Shown piece after piece: positions 20,583 to 28,836 of a stretch of 64,000 nt of DNA (its first letter is position 1; each line of letters opens with the position of its first letter). Where the stretch lies: the NCBI RefSeq assembly GCF_003054325.1, contig NZ_QBKU01000001.1, positions 528,395-592,394 on the forward strand, written 5' to 3'. A program made the translations under genes and the position numbers. The notes below the pieces were generated by a model. The model saw nothing but the letters and a program-made list of their open reading frames with translations. It searched no databases and was not told the DNA's origin. The stretch is from Sulfitobacter mediterraneus (lineage in GTDB: Bacteria; Pseudomonadota; Alphaproteobacteria; Rhodobacterales; Rhodobacteraceae).

Positions 20583-21032
20583 TCAGAATTTGACGACCAC
20601 AGAGATCACAATCACGATCAGCAAAACAGTCGGCACCTCGTTCATCATGCGGTATTGGCGACCGGTGATATGGTTCTCGCCTCTTTGAAAGGCCTTCATA
20701 CGAATGACCAACCAAGTGTGGAACAATGTCATCAAAATAACGCAGAATGCTTTTGTGTAGGGCCAGACCGCAGTCCAATCGACGATCCCCGGTGTGAAGA
20801 CCAGTAAAAGGCCAAAGGTCCAGGTGGCATGCATTGCCGGGCGCATGATCACATTGGCCAGTTTGAATTCCATCATAGCAAAGAGATCATGCTTTTCTCC
20901 GCTGAGGCCCGCCTGTTCGGTATGATGAACAAACAGGCGAGGCAGATAAAACAGCGCAGCCATCCAGGCAATGACCGAGATGATATGCAAGGATTTGGTC
21001 CAAGGGTAAGCAAGGGCAAGCAGATCAGACAT
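20583..21032 (-). CDS. hemJ: Protoporphyrinogen oxidase HemJ
   Basis: Membrane protein that oxidises protoporphyrinogen IX in heme synthesis. The 149 residues form about four membrane spans, with the family motifs WTKSLHIISVIAWMAALFYLPRLFVHH (conserved His), EFKLANVIMRPAMHATWTFG and MTLFHTWLVIRMKAF. ATG 21032 has GGAG 6 bases upstream; TTG 21038 in frame is not needed. It is the first leftward gene beside the proposed oriC. Confidence 0.92.
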   Translation of the reverse strand: MSDLLALAYPWTKSLHIISVIAWMAALFYLPRLFVHHTEQAGLSGEKHDLFAMMEFKLANVIMRPAMHATWTFGLLLVFTPGIVDWTAVWPYTKAFCVILMTLFHTWLVIRMKAFQRGENHITGRQYRMMNEVPTVLLIVIVISVVVKF

Positions 21033-21113
21033 ATCCAACTCCGTTCTTTCAGCCCTTCTTATAATAATAAGAAAGATAAGAAAGATGATGTTGTTTGTAG
21101 GGAGCCGAAAACC

Positions 21114-21122
21114 TGTGGATTA
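21114..21122 (-). promoter_or_regulatory. DnaA box, one mismatch
   Basis: Minus-strand TAATCCACA differs from the TTATCCACA consensus at one position. It marks the hemJ-proximal side of the proposed origin. Confidence 0.55.
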
Positions 21123-21186
21123 ACGAATTATTCAGGATTTATCCCGAACTGAAGAACTCTGATCATGTTCTGTGCATATAATTTGG

Positions 21187-21201
21187 TTAAAGGATAATTA
21201 A
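21187..21201. promoter_or_regulatory. CtrA-type box inside oriC, perfect TTAA-N7-TTAA
   Basis: TTAAAGGATAATTAA matches the TTAA-N7-TTAA core exactly and sits in the AT-rich part of the proposed origin. In Caulobacter, CtrA binding at such sites represses replication initiation. That role here is inference; many Rhodobacterales use CtrA for other regulons. Confidence 0.45.
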
Positions 21202-21245
21202 TTTCATAAAAACAGCATGTTAACATATATATTCTACTAAAAGCT

Positions 21246-21254
21246 GGTGGATAA
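21246..21254 (-). promoter_or_regulatory. DnaA box, one mismatch
   Basis: Minus-strand TTATCCACC differs from consensus at the last position. It lies just right of the AT-rich stretch, next to a second TTATCC core in the same orientation (21258-21266). Confidence 0.5.
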
Positions 21255-21428
21255 CTCGCGGGATAAGAAGAGCGGTATACGATTCCTCCCCCATTGAGAG
21301 TTTTCCTTATCCAGCTGGGAGGGAATCGCGGACAAGCCAGCGGTTTTGGCAAAAACCGTCAAACGTGCCCACAGCTTTTGAATTCTGCACCAGAAGTCCT
21401 TAAGAAATGCCTAACGTCACACACAAGG

Positions 21429-21437
21429 TTATCCACA
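21429..21437 (+). promoter_or_regulatory. DnaA box, perfect TTATCCACA
   Basis: Exact match to the high-affinity DnaA box. Its last A is the first base of the chosen maf ATG, so DnaA bound here would also block the maf translation-start DNA. Confidence 0.8.
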
Positions 21438-22036
21438 TGCCACAGCCGTTCATTTTGGCCTCCGGCTCTGAAATCCGTCACAAGTTGCTTGATCAAGCGG
21501 GTGTGCAACATCAGATTGCCAAACCGCGCGTTGACGAGGACATGATCAAAGCGGCGCTTTTGGCCGAGGACGCAACACCCCGCGACATTGCCGATGCCCT
21601 GGCCGAAATGAAAGCCACAAAGATCAGCGAGAAGAACCCCGGTGCGTTGGTTCTGGGTTGTGATCAGGTGCTCGATCATCGCGGGACATTATTGTCCAAA
21701 CCACAAACCGCTCAGGACGCCATTAATCAATTGCAGGCCTTGCGTGGAGATCGCCACAGTCTGCTGTCTGCCGCCGTTCTGTGCGAAGACGGAAAACCCA
21801 TTTGGCGGCATGTTGGGCAGGTGCGTTTGAGGATGCGCGAGATCAGTGATGGTTATCTGCAAGACTACGTTGATCGCAACTGGAACAGCATACGCTATGC
21901 CGTTGGCTGCTATAAGCTCGAAGAAGAAGGTGTGCGTTTGTTTTCCAACATACAGGGGGATTACTTTCATGTCCTTGGTATGCCACTTTTGGAACTGCTC
22001 AATTATCTGACCCTGCGCGGAGATCTTCCCACATGA
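21437..22036 (+). CDS. maf: Maf-family nucleotide pyrophosphatase
   Basis: House-cleaning pyrophosphatase acting on dTTP/UTP-type or modified nucleotides. The 199 residues open with the ILASGSEIRHKLL signature, then KPRVDEDMIK, LVLGCDQVLDHRG and AVGCYKLEEEGVRLF. The frame is open from ATG 21407, but homologs start at the MPQPFILASGS position, so 21437 is used. The stop overlaps aroE (ATGA). First rightward gene after oriC, in a maf-aroE-coaE-dnaQ operon. Confidence 0.93.
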   Translation: MPQPFILASGSEIRHKLLDQAGVQHQIAKPRVDEDMIKAALLAEDATPRDIADALAEMKATKISEKNPGALVLGCDQVLDHRGTLLSKPQTAQDAINQLQALRGDRHSLLSAAVLCEDGKPIWRHVGQVRLRMREISDGYLQDYVDRNWNSIRYAVGCYKLEEEGVRLFSNIQGDYFHVLGMPLLELLNYLTLRGDLPT

Positions 22037-22866
22037 CTTTGGCAAAAATTCCACTGGCGGGTGTGATTGGATCCCCGATAGCGCATTCCAAGTCTCCGCA
22101 AGTGCATGGGCATTGGCTCAAAACCTATGGCATTCAAGGGCATTATATCCCGATGGATGTTGCCGCCGCTGATCTGGAACAGGTGATACGCAGCTTGCCA
22201 CGCATGGGGTTTGTTGGGGTGAATGTCACGATCCCCCACAAAGAAGCGGTGATGCAAATCGCGGATCTTGTCACGGATCGCGCCATCCTTATTGGCGCGT
22301 CAAACACGTTGATTTTCCGCAAAGATGGCAAAATTCATGCAGACAATACAGATGGCTATGGCTTTCTTGAAAACCTCAAGACCGGCGCTCCGAATTGGCA
22401 ACCAAAGTCTGGTCCTGCGGCCATCCTAGGTGCTGGCGGCGCGGCGCGGGCGGTGATTGCGTCACTCTTGGATGCAGGTGTGCCGGAAATCTTCATCTCC
22501 AACCGCACGCGCGTCCGGGCCGAAAAGCTGGTATCAGATTTTGGCAACCGCTTGCGGGTGTTTGATTGGGTTCAGGCGGGAAATATGTTGGATGATGCTG
22601 CGCTGGTCGTAAATACAACGTCTTTGGGAATGGTCGGCAAAGGCGAATTGCGGGTGCCTTTGGATGGCCTGTCAAAAGACAGTGTGGTGACAGATTTGGT
22701 CTATGCGCCGCTCAAGACCAATCTTTTGGCCACTGCCGAAGAGATAGGCTGTACCACTGTCGATGGCTTGGGCATGCTGCTGCATCAGGCGGTACCGGGG
22801 TTTGAACGCTGGTTTGGAAAACGCCCCGAAGTGGACCGCGCCACTAGGGCGGCGGCACTGCGCTGA
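22033..22866 (+). CDS. aroE: Shikimate dehydrogenase
   Basis: Reduces 3-dehydroshikimate to shikimate with NADPH in aromatic amino acid synthesis. The 277 residues show the substrate motif IAHSKSPQVH, the catalytic-Lys block NVTIPHKE, the Asp site ADNTDGYGF, the NADP loop GAGGAARAVI and VDGLGMLLHQAVPGFERWFG. Translation is coupled to maf and to coaE through overlapping start/stop codons. Confidence 0.96.
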   Translation: MTLAKIPLAGVIGSPIAHSKSPQVHGHWLKTYGIQGHYIPMDVAAADLEQVIRSLPRMGFVGVNVTIPHKEAVMQIADLVTDRAILIGASNTLIFRKDGKIHADNTDGYGFLENLKTGAPNWQPKSGPAAILGAGGAARAVIASLLDAGVPEIFISNRTRVRAEKLVSDFGNRLRVFDWVQAGNMLDDAALVVNTTSLGMVGKGELRVPLDGLSKDSVVTDLVYAPLKTNLLATAEEIGCTTVDGLGMLLHQAVPGFERWFGKRPEVDRATRAAALR

Positions 22867-23456
22867 TGTTTTTGCTAGGGCTGACCGGATCTATCGGCAT
22901 GGGCAAGTCTACCACTGCCCAGATGTTCGCCGACGAAGGCTGCGCCGTTTGGGACGCGGACGCGGCGGTGCACCGTCTTTATGCCAAAGGCGGCGCAGCG
23001 GTGCCATTGTTCGCCGAAGCCTTTCCTCAAGCGATTGTTGATGGTGCCGTGTCGCGGCCCGCGCTCAAAGACATCATCGCAAGTGATCCTGCCGCGCTGA
23101 AACAAATTGAACAGATCGTGCATCCGCTTGTGGGCAAACACCGGGCTGATTTCATAGCGGCCGCCACCAGCGACATCATCGTTTTGGATATCCCAATCCT
23201 GTTTGAAACCGGGGGCGATGCGCATATGGACGCGGTCGCCTGTGTGACCGTCGATCCGCAAACCCAAAAGGAACGGGTGATGGCACGCGGCACTATGACC
23301 GAAGCGCAGTTTGAAACAATCCGCGCCAAACAGATGCCGAACGATGAGAAATGTGAGCGATCAGATTTTATCATCCCTACAGACACCCTTGAAACAGCGC
23401 GAAAAGCGGTGAAAACCACATTGCAGAGCATTCGGGAAAGGCTAGACCATGCGTGA
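22866..23456 (+). CDS. coaE: Dephospho-CoA kinase
   Basis: Last step of coenzyme A synthesis: phosphorylates dephospho-CoA. The 196 residues have the P-loop GLTGSIGMGKSTTA, DADAAVHRLY, HPLVGKHR, DIPILFETGGD and the lid Arg region VMARGTMTEAQ. The ATG shares one base with the aroE stop (TGATG) and its end overlaps dnaQ by 8 bases. Confidence 0.96.
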   Translation: MFLLGLTGSIGMGKSTTAQMFADEGCAVWDADAAVHRLYAKGGAAVPLFAEAFPQAIVDGAVSRPALKDIIASDPAALKQIEQIVHPLVGKHRADFIAAATSDIIVLDIPILFETGGDAHMDAVACVTVDPQTQKERVMARGTMTEAQFETIRAKQMPNDEKCERSDFIIPTDTLETARKAVKTTLQSIRERLDHA

Positions 23457-24135
23457 GATTGTTCTCGATACGGAAACAACGGGCTTTGATCCGGAAAGTG
23501 GCGACCGGATTGTCGAGATTGGCGCAGTCGAGTTGATGGGTCATATGGCAACGGGCGAAACCTATCACGTTTACATCAACCCCGAACGCTACATGCCCGA
23601 TGAGGCCTTTCAGGTGCACGGGCTTGGGGATGAGTTTCTGGCCGATAAACCCAAGTTTGCGGAAATCGGACAAAGCTTTCTGGATTTCATTGGTGATTCC
23701 AAACTGATCATTCACAACGCCGCCTTTGACGTTAAGTTTCTCAATGCAGAACTGAAATGGATGAACCTGCCGCAAATCCCATGGGAACAGGCGATTGATA
23801 CGCTGGCGATTGCTCGCAAACGGTTTCCCGGATCGCCGGCATCGTTGGATGCGCTGTGCCGTAGGTTTGGTATCGACAACAGCTCGCGAACCTTGCACGG
23901 CGCCTTGCTGGACAGTGAAATTCTGGCGGAAGTGTATCTTGAGCTGATCGGCGGGCGGCAGCCTGACTTTGCGCTGTCATCTGCGCCAGATCAAAAATCG
24001 GGGACTGTCGTTGAGGCGTGGAAACCCAAACCGCGACCAACCCCCCTTCCCTCAAGGCTCAGCGAGGAAGAAGCCGCCGCCCATGCCGAATTTCTCGGGC
24101 AACTGGGCGACGACGTGCTTTGGTCTAAGACTTAA
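23449..24135 (+). CDS. dnaQ: DNA polymerase III epsilon subunit (proofreading exonuclease)
   Basis: 3'-5' exonuclease of the replicative polymerase. The 228 residues carry ExoI DTETTGFDPESGDRIVEIGAVEL, ExoII HNAAFDVKFLNAEL and ExoIII HGALLDSEILAEVYLEL, with the catalytic Asp/Glu/His set intact. The C-terminal tail, low in structure and rich in Pro/Lys, probably binds the alpha subunit. Last gene of the rightward maf-aroE-coaE-dnaQ run. Its stop overlaps the convergent secB stop by 4 bases. Confidence 0.96.
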   Translation: MREIVLDTETTGFDPESGDRIVEIGAVELMGHMATGETYHVYINPERYMPDEAFQVHGLGDEFLADKPKFAEIGQSFLDFIGDSKLIIHNAAFDVKFLNAELKWMNLPQIPWEQAIDTLAIARKRFPGSPASLDALCRRFGIDNSSRTLHGALLDSEILAEVYLELIGGRQPDFALSSAPDQKSGTVVEAWKPKPRPTPLPSRLSEEEAAAHAEFLGQLGDDVLWSKT

Positions 24136-24605
24136 GCGTTTTCAGGTGACGCTTCTGCCTGACGGCGCGCCACTTCGTTGCGGTACATCGACATAAAGTC
24201 GATGTTTTCAAGGTTCAGCGGCGGGAAGCCACCATCACGGGTGACATCGCTGACCACACGGCGCAGGAACGGGAAGATCATGCGCGGGCATTCGATCAAC
24301 AGGAATGGATGGATCTGGTCGTCTGGCACGTTCTCGATGTGGAAAATGCCGACATAGTCGATCTCAAGCACAAACAGCGTTGCATCTGTTCCTTTGTTCT
24401 TGGATGTCACTTTCAGCTTGATCGCGCTTTCGTACTGGTGATCGGTGCCATGCTTTTTCGCATCAAGGTTCACCTGAACCTGCACGTCTGGCTGTACGTC
24501 AGACGGGGCGCCTTGCTGTGCCATGATGTTTTCAAAAGACATGTCGCGGATATATTGCCCCAAGACACGCATCTGTGGTTGTGCTGGTGCTGCTTCTTCG
24601 GCCAT
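24132..24605 (-). CDS. secB: Protein-export chaperone SecB
   Basis: Holds precursor proteins unfolded for SecA. The 157 residues show QYIRDMSFENI near the start, NLDAKKHGTDHQYESAIKLKVTSK, DYVGIFHIENVPDDQIHPFLLIECPRMIFPFLRRVVSDVTRDGGFPPLNLENIDF blocks. ATG 24605 is chosen: GAGGG lies 7 bases upstream, inside a longer open frame that begins at TTG 24620. Confidence 0.96.
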   Translation of the reverse strand: MAEEAAPAQPQMRVLGQYIRDMSFENIMAQQGAPSDVQPDVQVQVNLDAKKHGTDHQYESAIKLKVTSKNKGTDATLFVLEIDYVGIFHIENVPDDQIHPFLLIECPRMIFPFLRRVVSDVTRDGGFPPLNLENIDFMSMYRNEVARRQAEASPENA

Positions 24606-24663
24606 CGGATTTTCCCTCAAGAAATATAAATCTCAGCGGGCTTAGCAGGTTGGCACGCGGCCC

Positions 24664-25143
24664 TCAATGCTTTGTCCAGCCTGAGGGGCCTCTGTCCGTA
24701 TCTGCCGGTTCGGAAATTTCATGATAATCGCCATCAATGATATCATCCTGATGCGGATCTGACCGTGGTGGGCCGCTGCGCTGTGCGAAACCCTGAACGT
24801 TGATCCGCGCCCGGATCGCGTGAAAGGCGGCCTGTCTGAACTGCGGCACCAAAAGCGCAAAACCAACCGCATCGGTGAAAAAACCCGGTGTCAGTAGCAA
24901 AGCACCGGCAAACAGGATCATTGCGCCATGCACCAAAGGTTCGGTGGGGTCGCGCAATTCCGAAAAAGAGCTGCGCAATTGTCCCAGCGCCATCATCCCC
25001 TGATTGCGGACCAGCCATGTGCCCAGAAACGCTGTGATCAACACAATGGCCAATGTCCAGCCAAGGCCGATAGCCCCCCCGATCTGGATGAACAGACTGA
25101 TCTCAATCAGCGGTACAGCGATAAATGCGATCAAAAGCCACAT
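24664..25143 (-). CDS. fxsA: FxsA-family membrane protein
   Basis: Small inner-membrane protein of 159 residues. Begins MWLLIAFIAVPLIEISLFI with the family GGAIGLGWTLAIVLITAFLGTWLVRNQG and LLLTPGFFTDAVGFALLVP segments, giving three to four hydrophobic spans and a polar C-tail. In E. coli FxsA relieves F-plasmid exclusion of phage T7; the cellular role is otherwise unknown. ATG 25143 has AAGGA about 9 bases upstream. It is divergent from the Tim44-like gene, with ~100 bases between them. Confidence 0.88.
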   Translation of the reverse strand: MWLLIAFIAVPLIEISLFIQIGGAIGLGWTLAIVLITAFLGTWLVRNQGMMALGQLRSSFSELRDPTEPLVHGAMILFAGALLLTPGFFTDAVGFALLVPQFRQAAFHAIRARINVQGFAQRSGPPRSDPHQDDIIDGDYHEISEPADTDRGPSGWTKH

Positions 25144-25247
25144 ATGCAAACGTCCTTTCAGGTGGGGCGGAGTGGACTTGCCCCAGTCAAGCACCTACAT
25201 AAGAGCTTAACCGATATGTTTCCATGCTTTGCCCAAACGAGGTCCCG

Positions 25248-25907
25248 ATGAATTCACCTATAATACAGCTTCTGGTGTTGGCCGGTATTGCAGTATTCCT
25301 GATTTTGCGCCTGAAAAACGTGTTGGGAACGCGCGAAGGCTTTGAAAAGCCTCCCGTCGTCGATCAAGAGCCGGCACGCCGCGCAGGCCCCGCATTCGAG
25401 GTGATCGAAGGTGGGCCGGATCTGGATATCACCGATCATGTTCCGGAAGACAGTGACGCTGGCAAGGCACTTGCCGAGATGAAGCGGCTTGAGCCGTCCT
25501 TTGGGGTCAGCGATTTTCTTGGCGGCGCACGCGGCGCTTATGAAATGATCGTGATGGGGTATGAACGCGGTGAACTGGCCGAGATCCAGCCATTCCTGTC
25601 CGAAGACATCTATGAAAGCTTTGTTGACGGTGTGGCCGCCCGCGAAGATCAGGGCCTGACCATTGAGGCCAATTTTTTCGGTGTGCGCGAAATGGAGCTG
25701 GTGAATGCCACGCTGGATCCGGACACCAGAGAAGCAGAAATGACGATCCGTTTCGTGGCCGAATTGACCTCTGCCGTGCGCGATCGCGGCGGTGATATCG
25801 TCGAAGGCAGCGTCACGGACATCAAACGCCAGAAAGACACATGGGTGTTTGCCCGCATAATGGGCTCGGATGATCCGAATTGGCTGTTGGTTTCTACAGA
25901 CGGGTAA
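25248..25907 (+). CDS. Tim44-like domain protein
   Basis: 219 residues with an N-terminal membrane anchor (IIQLLVLAGIAVFLILRLKNVLG, near 4-26) and a C-terminal Tim44/TimA-like domain: GAYEMIVMGYERGELAEIQPFLSEDIYESF and IVEGSVTDIKRQKDTWVFARIMGSDDPNWLLV. The family is the bacterial relative of mitochondrial Tim44 and is thought to act at the inner membrane, but its bacterial role is unclear. ATG 25248 follows GAGG. It overlaps mltA by 28 bases. Confidence 0.85.
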   Translation: MNSPIIQLLVLAGIAVFLILRLKNVLGTREGFEKPPVVDQEPARRAGPAFEVIEGGPDLDITDHVPEDSDAGKALAEMKRLEPSFGVSDFLGGARGAYEMIVMGYERGELAEIQPFLSEDIYESFVDGVAAREDQGLTIEANFFGVREMELVNATLDPDTREAEMTIRFVAELTSAVRDRGGDIVEGSVTDIKRQKDTWVFARIMGSDDPNWLLVSTDG

Positions 25908-26941
25908 CCGGTGCGCTTGCCGCACTGGCCATGGCGGGGATCGCTGAGGTGAGCCCTGCAAACGCCAGTGATGTGACTTATCAGGTGTTGTCCTTTGACC
26001 AGCTGGACGGCTGGGCAAAAGACGATCACGAAAAGGCGCTCAAGGTTTTTCTTAATACCTGCCGTGACATGAAAGACCCCGATTGGCGGGCATTGTGCCA
26101 GTTTGCCGAAGCCGATCCCGAGCCGCGCCAGTTTTTCGAACTGTTCTTTCGCCCCGTCTTGATCGAAGACGGTCAAGACGCCCTGTTCACCGGTTATTTC
26201 GAGCCGGAACTGGACGGCGATCTTTATCGATCAGCGCGGTATCGCTATCCGGTCTACAAAATGCCGCCCGAAGCACTGCGCAGCAATCCTTGGCTGACCC
26301 GCCGCGAGATCCTGAGCAGCGATGTGATGGCGGGCCGCGGGCTTGAAATCGCATGGGTCGATGATCCGGTTGAGCTGTTTTTTCTGCAAATCCAAGGGTC
26401 TGGTCGCATTCGCCTGCCCGGTGGGCGGTCCATCCGTGTGGGTTACCGCGGCTCCAACGGGCATCCCTATAGATCCATCGGTGTGGAATTGGTGCGCCGC
26501 GGTGTCTATGACGCCCATCAGGTCAGTGCGCAGGTGATCAAAAACTGGGTGCGGCGCAATCCGGTGCAGGGGCGCGACCTGTTGTTTCACAATCCATCTT
26601 ACGTGTTCTTTCGGGAGGTCAGCAAAGTGCCCGCTGATCAAGGGCCACTGGGCGCGATGAACCGGTCCGTGACTGATATGCGTTCAGTGGCAGTTGATCC
26701 GCGCTATGTCTCATTGGGCGCGCCGGTCTGGTTGGAGAAAGACGGCAAAAACCCACTGCGCCGTTTGATGATTGCGCAAGACACCGGATCGGCGATCAAA
26801 GGCGCACAGCGGGCCGATATTTTCTTTGGTACCGGTGACCGGGCCGGACGGGCCGCAGGCAAGCTGCGCGATCCGGGACGTATGGTTGTGCTGATGCCGA
26901 TCCAACGCGCCTATGCCTTGCTGCCGGAAAGCGCGATATGA
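25880..26941 (+). CDS. mltA: Membrane-bound lytic murein transglycosylase A
   Basis: Cleaves peptidoglycan glycan strands to anhydromuramyl products. The 353 residues begin with an Arg-containing n-region and a signal sequence ending near ANA. The MltA domain follows (TGYFEPELDGDL, ELFFLQIQGSGRIRLPGGRSIRVGY), then a 3D domain with Asp motifs (MIAQDTGSAIKGAQRADIFFGTG). No lipobox Cys is seen, so it may be soluble in the periplasm rather than a lipoprotein. TTG 25880 gives a full signal peptide and overlaps the Tim44-like gene. Confidence 0.92.
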   Translation: MAVGFYRRVTGALAALAMAGIAEVSPANASDVTYQVLSFDQLDGWAKDDHEKALKVFLNTCRDMKDPDWRALCQFAEADPEPRQFFELFFRPVLIEDGQDALFTGYFEPELDGDLYRSARYRYPVYKMPPEALRSNPWLTRREILSSDVMAGRGLEIAWVDDPVELFFLQIQGSGRIRLPGGRSIRVGYRGSNGHPYRSIGVELVRRGVYDAHQVSAQVIKNWVRRNPVQGRDLLFHNPSYVFFREVSKVPADQGPLGAMNRSVTDMRSVAVDPRYVSLGAPVWLEKDGKNPLRRLMIAQDTGSAIKGAQRADIFFGTGDRAGRAAGKLRDPGRMVVLMPIQRAYALLPESAI

Positions 26942-27519
26942 AAAAGCGCGGTTTGAATGACGAAGATCTGGCGCTCTGGCGCAAGGTGACGGATCGGACA
27001 GAGCGGCTTGACCTCAAATCGCTGTTCCGGGCCGAAATTGACGCCCCGCATCCAACCGCGCCCGCCATTCGCCGCGCCCAAGCCGCACTGAGCGGCAAGG
27101 GCAGCGGCATGCCGCGTAAAGCGCCCACATCGGTTTCGCCTGCATTTGCCGATCCGCTTGGGCCAGCCTCGGTTCAGATGGACAAAAAAGCGTTTACCAA
27201 GCTCAAACGCGGCAAGATCAAACCCGAGGGCAAGATCGATCTGCACGGCATGACCCTTGATCAGGCGCATCCGGTGCTCAACCGGTATATTCTTAATGCC
27301 CATCGCAGCGGTAAACGTCTGGTTCTGGTGGTCACGGGCAAGGGCAAGCGCCGCGATGAAGGGGGGCCTATTCCCGTCCGGTATGGGGTGTTGCGCCATC
27401 AGGTGTTGCATTGGCTGAATGCGCCGCCGCTGTCATCGGTGGTGATGCAGGTCAGTCAGGCTCATGTCAGCCATGGGGCCGATGGCGCCTATTATGTCTA
27501 TCTGCGGCGGCACCGCTAG
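26938..27519 (+). CDS. Smr domain protein
   Basis: 193 residues. The C-terminal half is an Smr domain: KIDLHGMTLDQAHPVLNRYI, LVVTGKGKRRDEGG and VSQAHVSHGADGAYYVYLRR, with the DLHG and TGKG motifs associated with nuclease/DNA-binding activity in MutS2-type Smr domains. The N-terminal half is basic and low in complexity. ATG overlaps the mltA stop (ATGA). Its exact role is unknown; the conserved Tim44-like/mltA/smr order suggests an envelope-linked operon. Confidence 0.85.
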   Translation: MKKRGLNDEDLALWRKVTDRTERLDLKSLFRAEIDAPHPTAPAIRRAQAALSGKGSGMPRKAPTSVSPAFADPLGPASVQMDKKAFTKLKRGKIKPEGKIDLHGMTLDQAHPVLNRYILNAHRSGKRLVLVVTGKGKRRDEGGPIPVRYGVLRHQVLHWLNAPPLSSVVMQVSQAHVSHGADGAYYVYLRRHR

Positions 27520-28733
27520 CGGCCCAGAGTGGGCCGGTATCTGACGATGCCAAAGGTCGCAAGGCCCGCCGCGGCAAAGTAATAGACGGCGATTGGCAAC
27601 ATCTGATCGGGGAAATCGACGCCAAAATCAATGAACGCGCCGGTGACCCCTGGTCCGATGGCAGACCCAAACACCATCAACGCCGCCGCGACAGATTTGA
27701 TAGATCCGATATGCCGTGTCCCAAAATATTCGGGCCAGAACGCGGTCGCGCCCGTGGATTGCAGCCCCTGTCCCACACCAAAGATCATCAGACCGATCCC
27801 TGCCCAAAAGATCGTATCGGCATAGGCCAGCACCGCAAAGCCAAGGCCGAAAGGGATCATTTGCACAGGCACCACCCGGCTGACGCCAAAGCGGTCAATC
27901 GCCCAACCCGAGGCAAAGGTCGCCACGACTGCCGCCAGCGTATAGATCGGCATCAAGGCGACAAACGCGACCAACTCCCATCCCTTGACCTCAACCAGAT
28001 GCACTTGCTGAAAGAACAGCGCAGTGCCCCAGGCGGAGGGGCCAACAACCATCGGGATCATCAAGAAAAACAAACCGGAGCGCAGCATCTCACCGCGTGT
28101 CCAGTGCCGCCCATGCATTCCGGCGATCTGTGCTTCGTCCGCCATGCTTTGCGGTGTGCGTTCGCGGCGCAGCAGGATCAGCAGGAATGGTATGGTCAGG
28201 ATCACTAGCACAGCCGCAAGCAACCAAAGACTGCGCCAATGCATCACGGCAAAAAGCGCGACAAACACGACAGGCAAGATAGCCTGCCCCGCTGCAAACC
28301 CCATAGATGCCAGCGAAAGCGCCTTGCCACGCGAGGCTTCAAACCAGCGCACCATCGCCACCGCGCCCAGCTGTGACATCATCCCTTGTCCGGTGAGGCG
28401 CAGCGCAAAAATCACCATGACCAACAAAACCCAATTGGCCACCCAAGCCATCGCCACACACGCCAGCGCCAGACCGATCATCACCAACAGCGCCAGCGCC
28501 CGCACTCGAAACCGGTCTGTCAGGACGCCTGCCCAGATCATCGTGATTGCGGAAAGGGTTGTCCCGATGGTGTAAATGCCGCCCCATTGTCCGTCAGACA
28601 GGCCAAAATCACCTTTGATTTCACCCGCGAACAGCGAGATGAAATAGGTTTGCCCATAGGACGAGGTGAATGTGATCAGAAAACCGGCCAGCAGAAAAAG
28701 CCAGTTCCGGTGCATAAATCGGAAATAATCCAT
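27516..28733 (-). CDS. MFS transporter
   Basis: 405-residue inner-membrane carrier with about 12 hydrophobic spans. The N-half contains ISLFAGEIKGDFGLSDGQWGGIYTIGTTLSAI and the loop GVLTDRFRVRALAL (degenerate MFS motif A); the C-half has SGWAIDRFGVSRVVPVQMIPF. The opening resembles monocarboxylate/oxalate-formate-type permeases, but the substrate cannot be assigned. Its stop overlaps the smr gene's stop. It lies 103 bases downstream of hslU; an imperfect GC-rich inverted repeat (about 28789-28830) lies in that gap. Confidence 0.85.
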   Translation of the reverse strand: MDYFRFMHRNWLFLLAGFLITFTSSYGQTYFISLFAGEIKGDFGLSDGQWGGIYTIGTTLSAITMIWAGVLTDRFRVRALALLVMIGLALACVAMAWVANWVLLVMVIFALRLTGQGMMSQLGAVAMVRWFEASRGKALSLASMGFAAGQAILPVVFVALFAVMHWRSLWLLAAVLVILTIPFLLILLRRERTPQSMADEAQIAGMHGRHWTRGEMLRSGLFFLMIPMVVGPSAWGTALFFQQVHLVEVKGWELVAFVALMPIYTLAAVVATFASGWAIDRFGVSRVVPVQMIPFGLGFAVLAYADTIFWAGIGLMIFGVGQGLQSTGATAFWPEYFGTRHIGSIKSVAAALMVFGSAIGPGVTGAFIDFGVDFPDQMLPIAVYYFAAAGLATFGIVRYRPTLGR

Positions 28734-28836
28734 GCCCTTTCATCTGTCAGCCGAAAGGGAATGGAAAGAGGTAATCTTGGATGAGGCTGGCGGCAGCGCC
28801 GGTCTTGAATGTAGTTGCCGCCTGCCAGCTAGCCTA

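Larger units (their letters stand above)
21061..21437. other. oriC: Probable chromosomal replication origin (oriC)
   Basis: A ~400-base gene-free region between divergent hemJ and maf. One perfect DnaA box TTATCCACA lies at 21429-21437 on the plus strand, overlapping the maf start. Near-consensus boxes lie on the minus strand at 21114-21122 (TAATCCACA) and 21246-21254 (TTATCCACC), with weaker TTATCC cores at 21139, 21307 and 21258 (minus). The 21165-21240 stretch is strongly AT-rich and could be the unwinding element. A perfect CtrA box (21187-21201) and two GANTC sites (21281, 21323) resemble the Caulobacter origin. Flanking genes point away on both sides and parS/parAB is 3-7 kb off. No origin function was tested. 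Confidence 0.8.
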
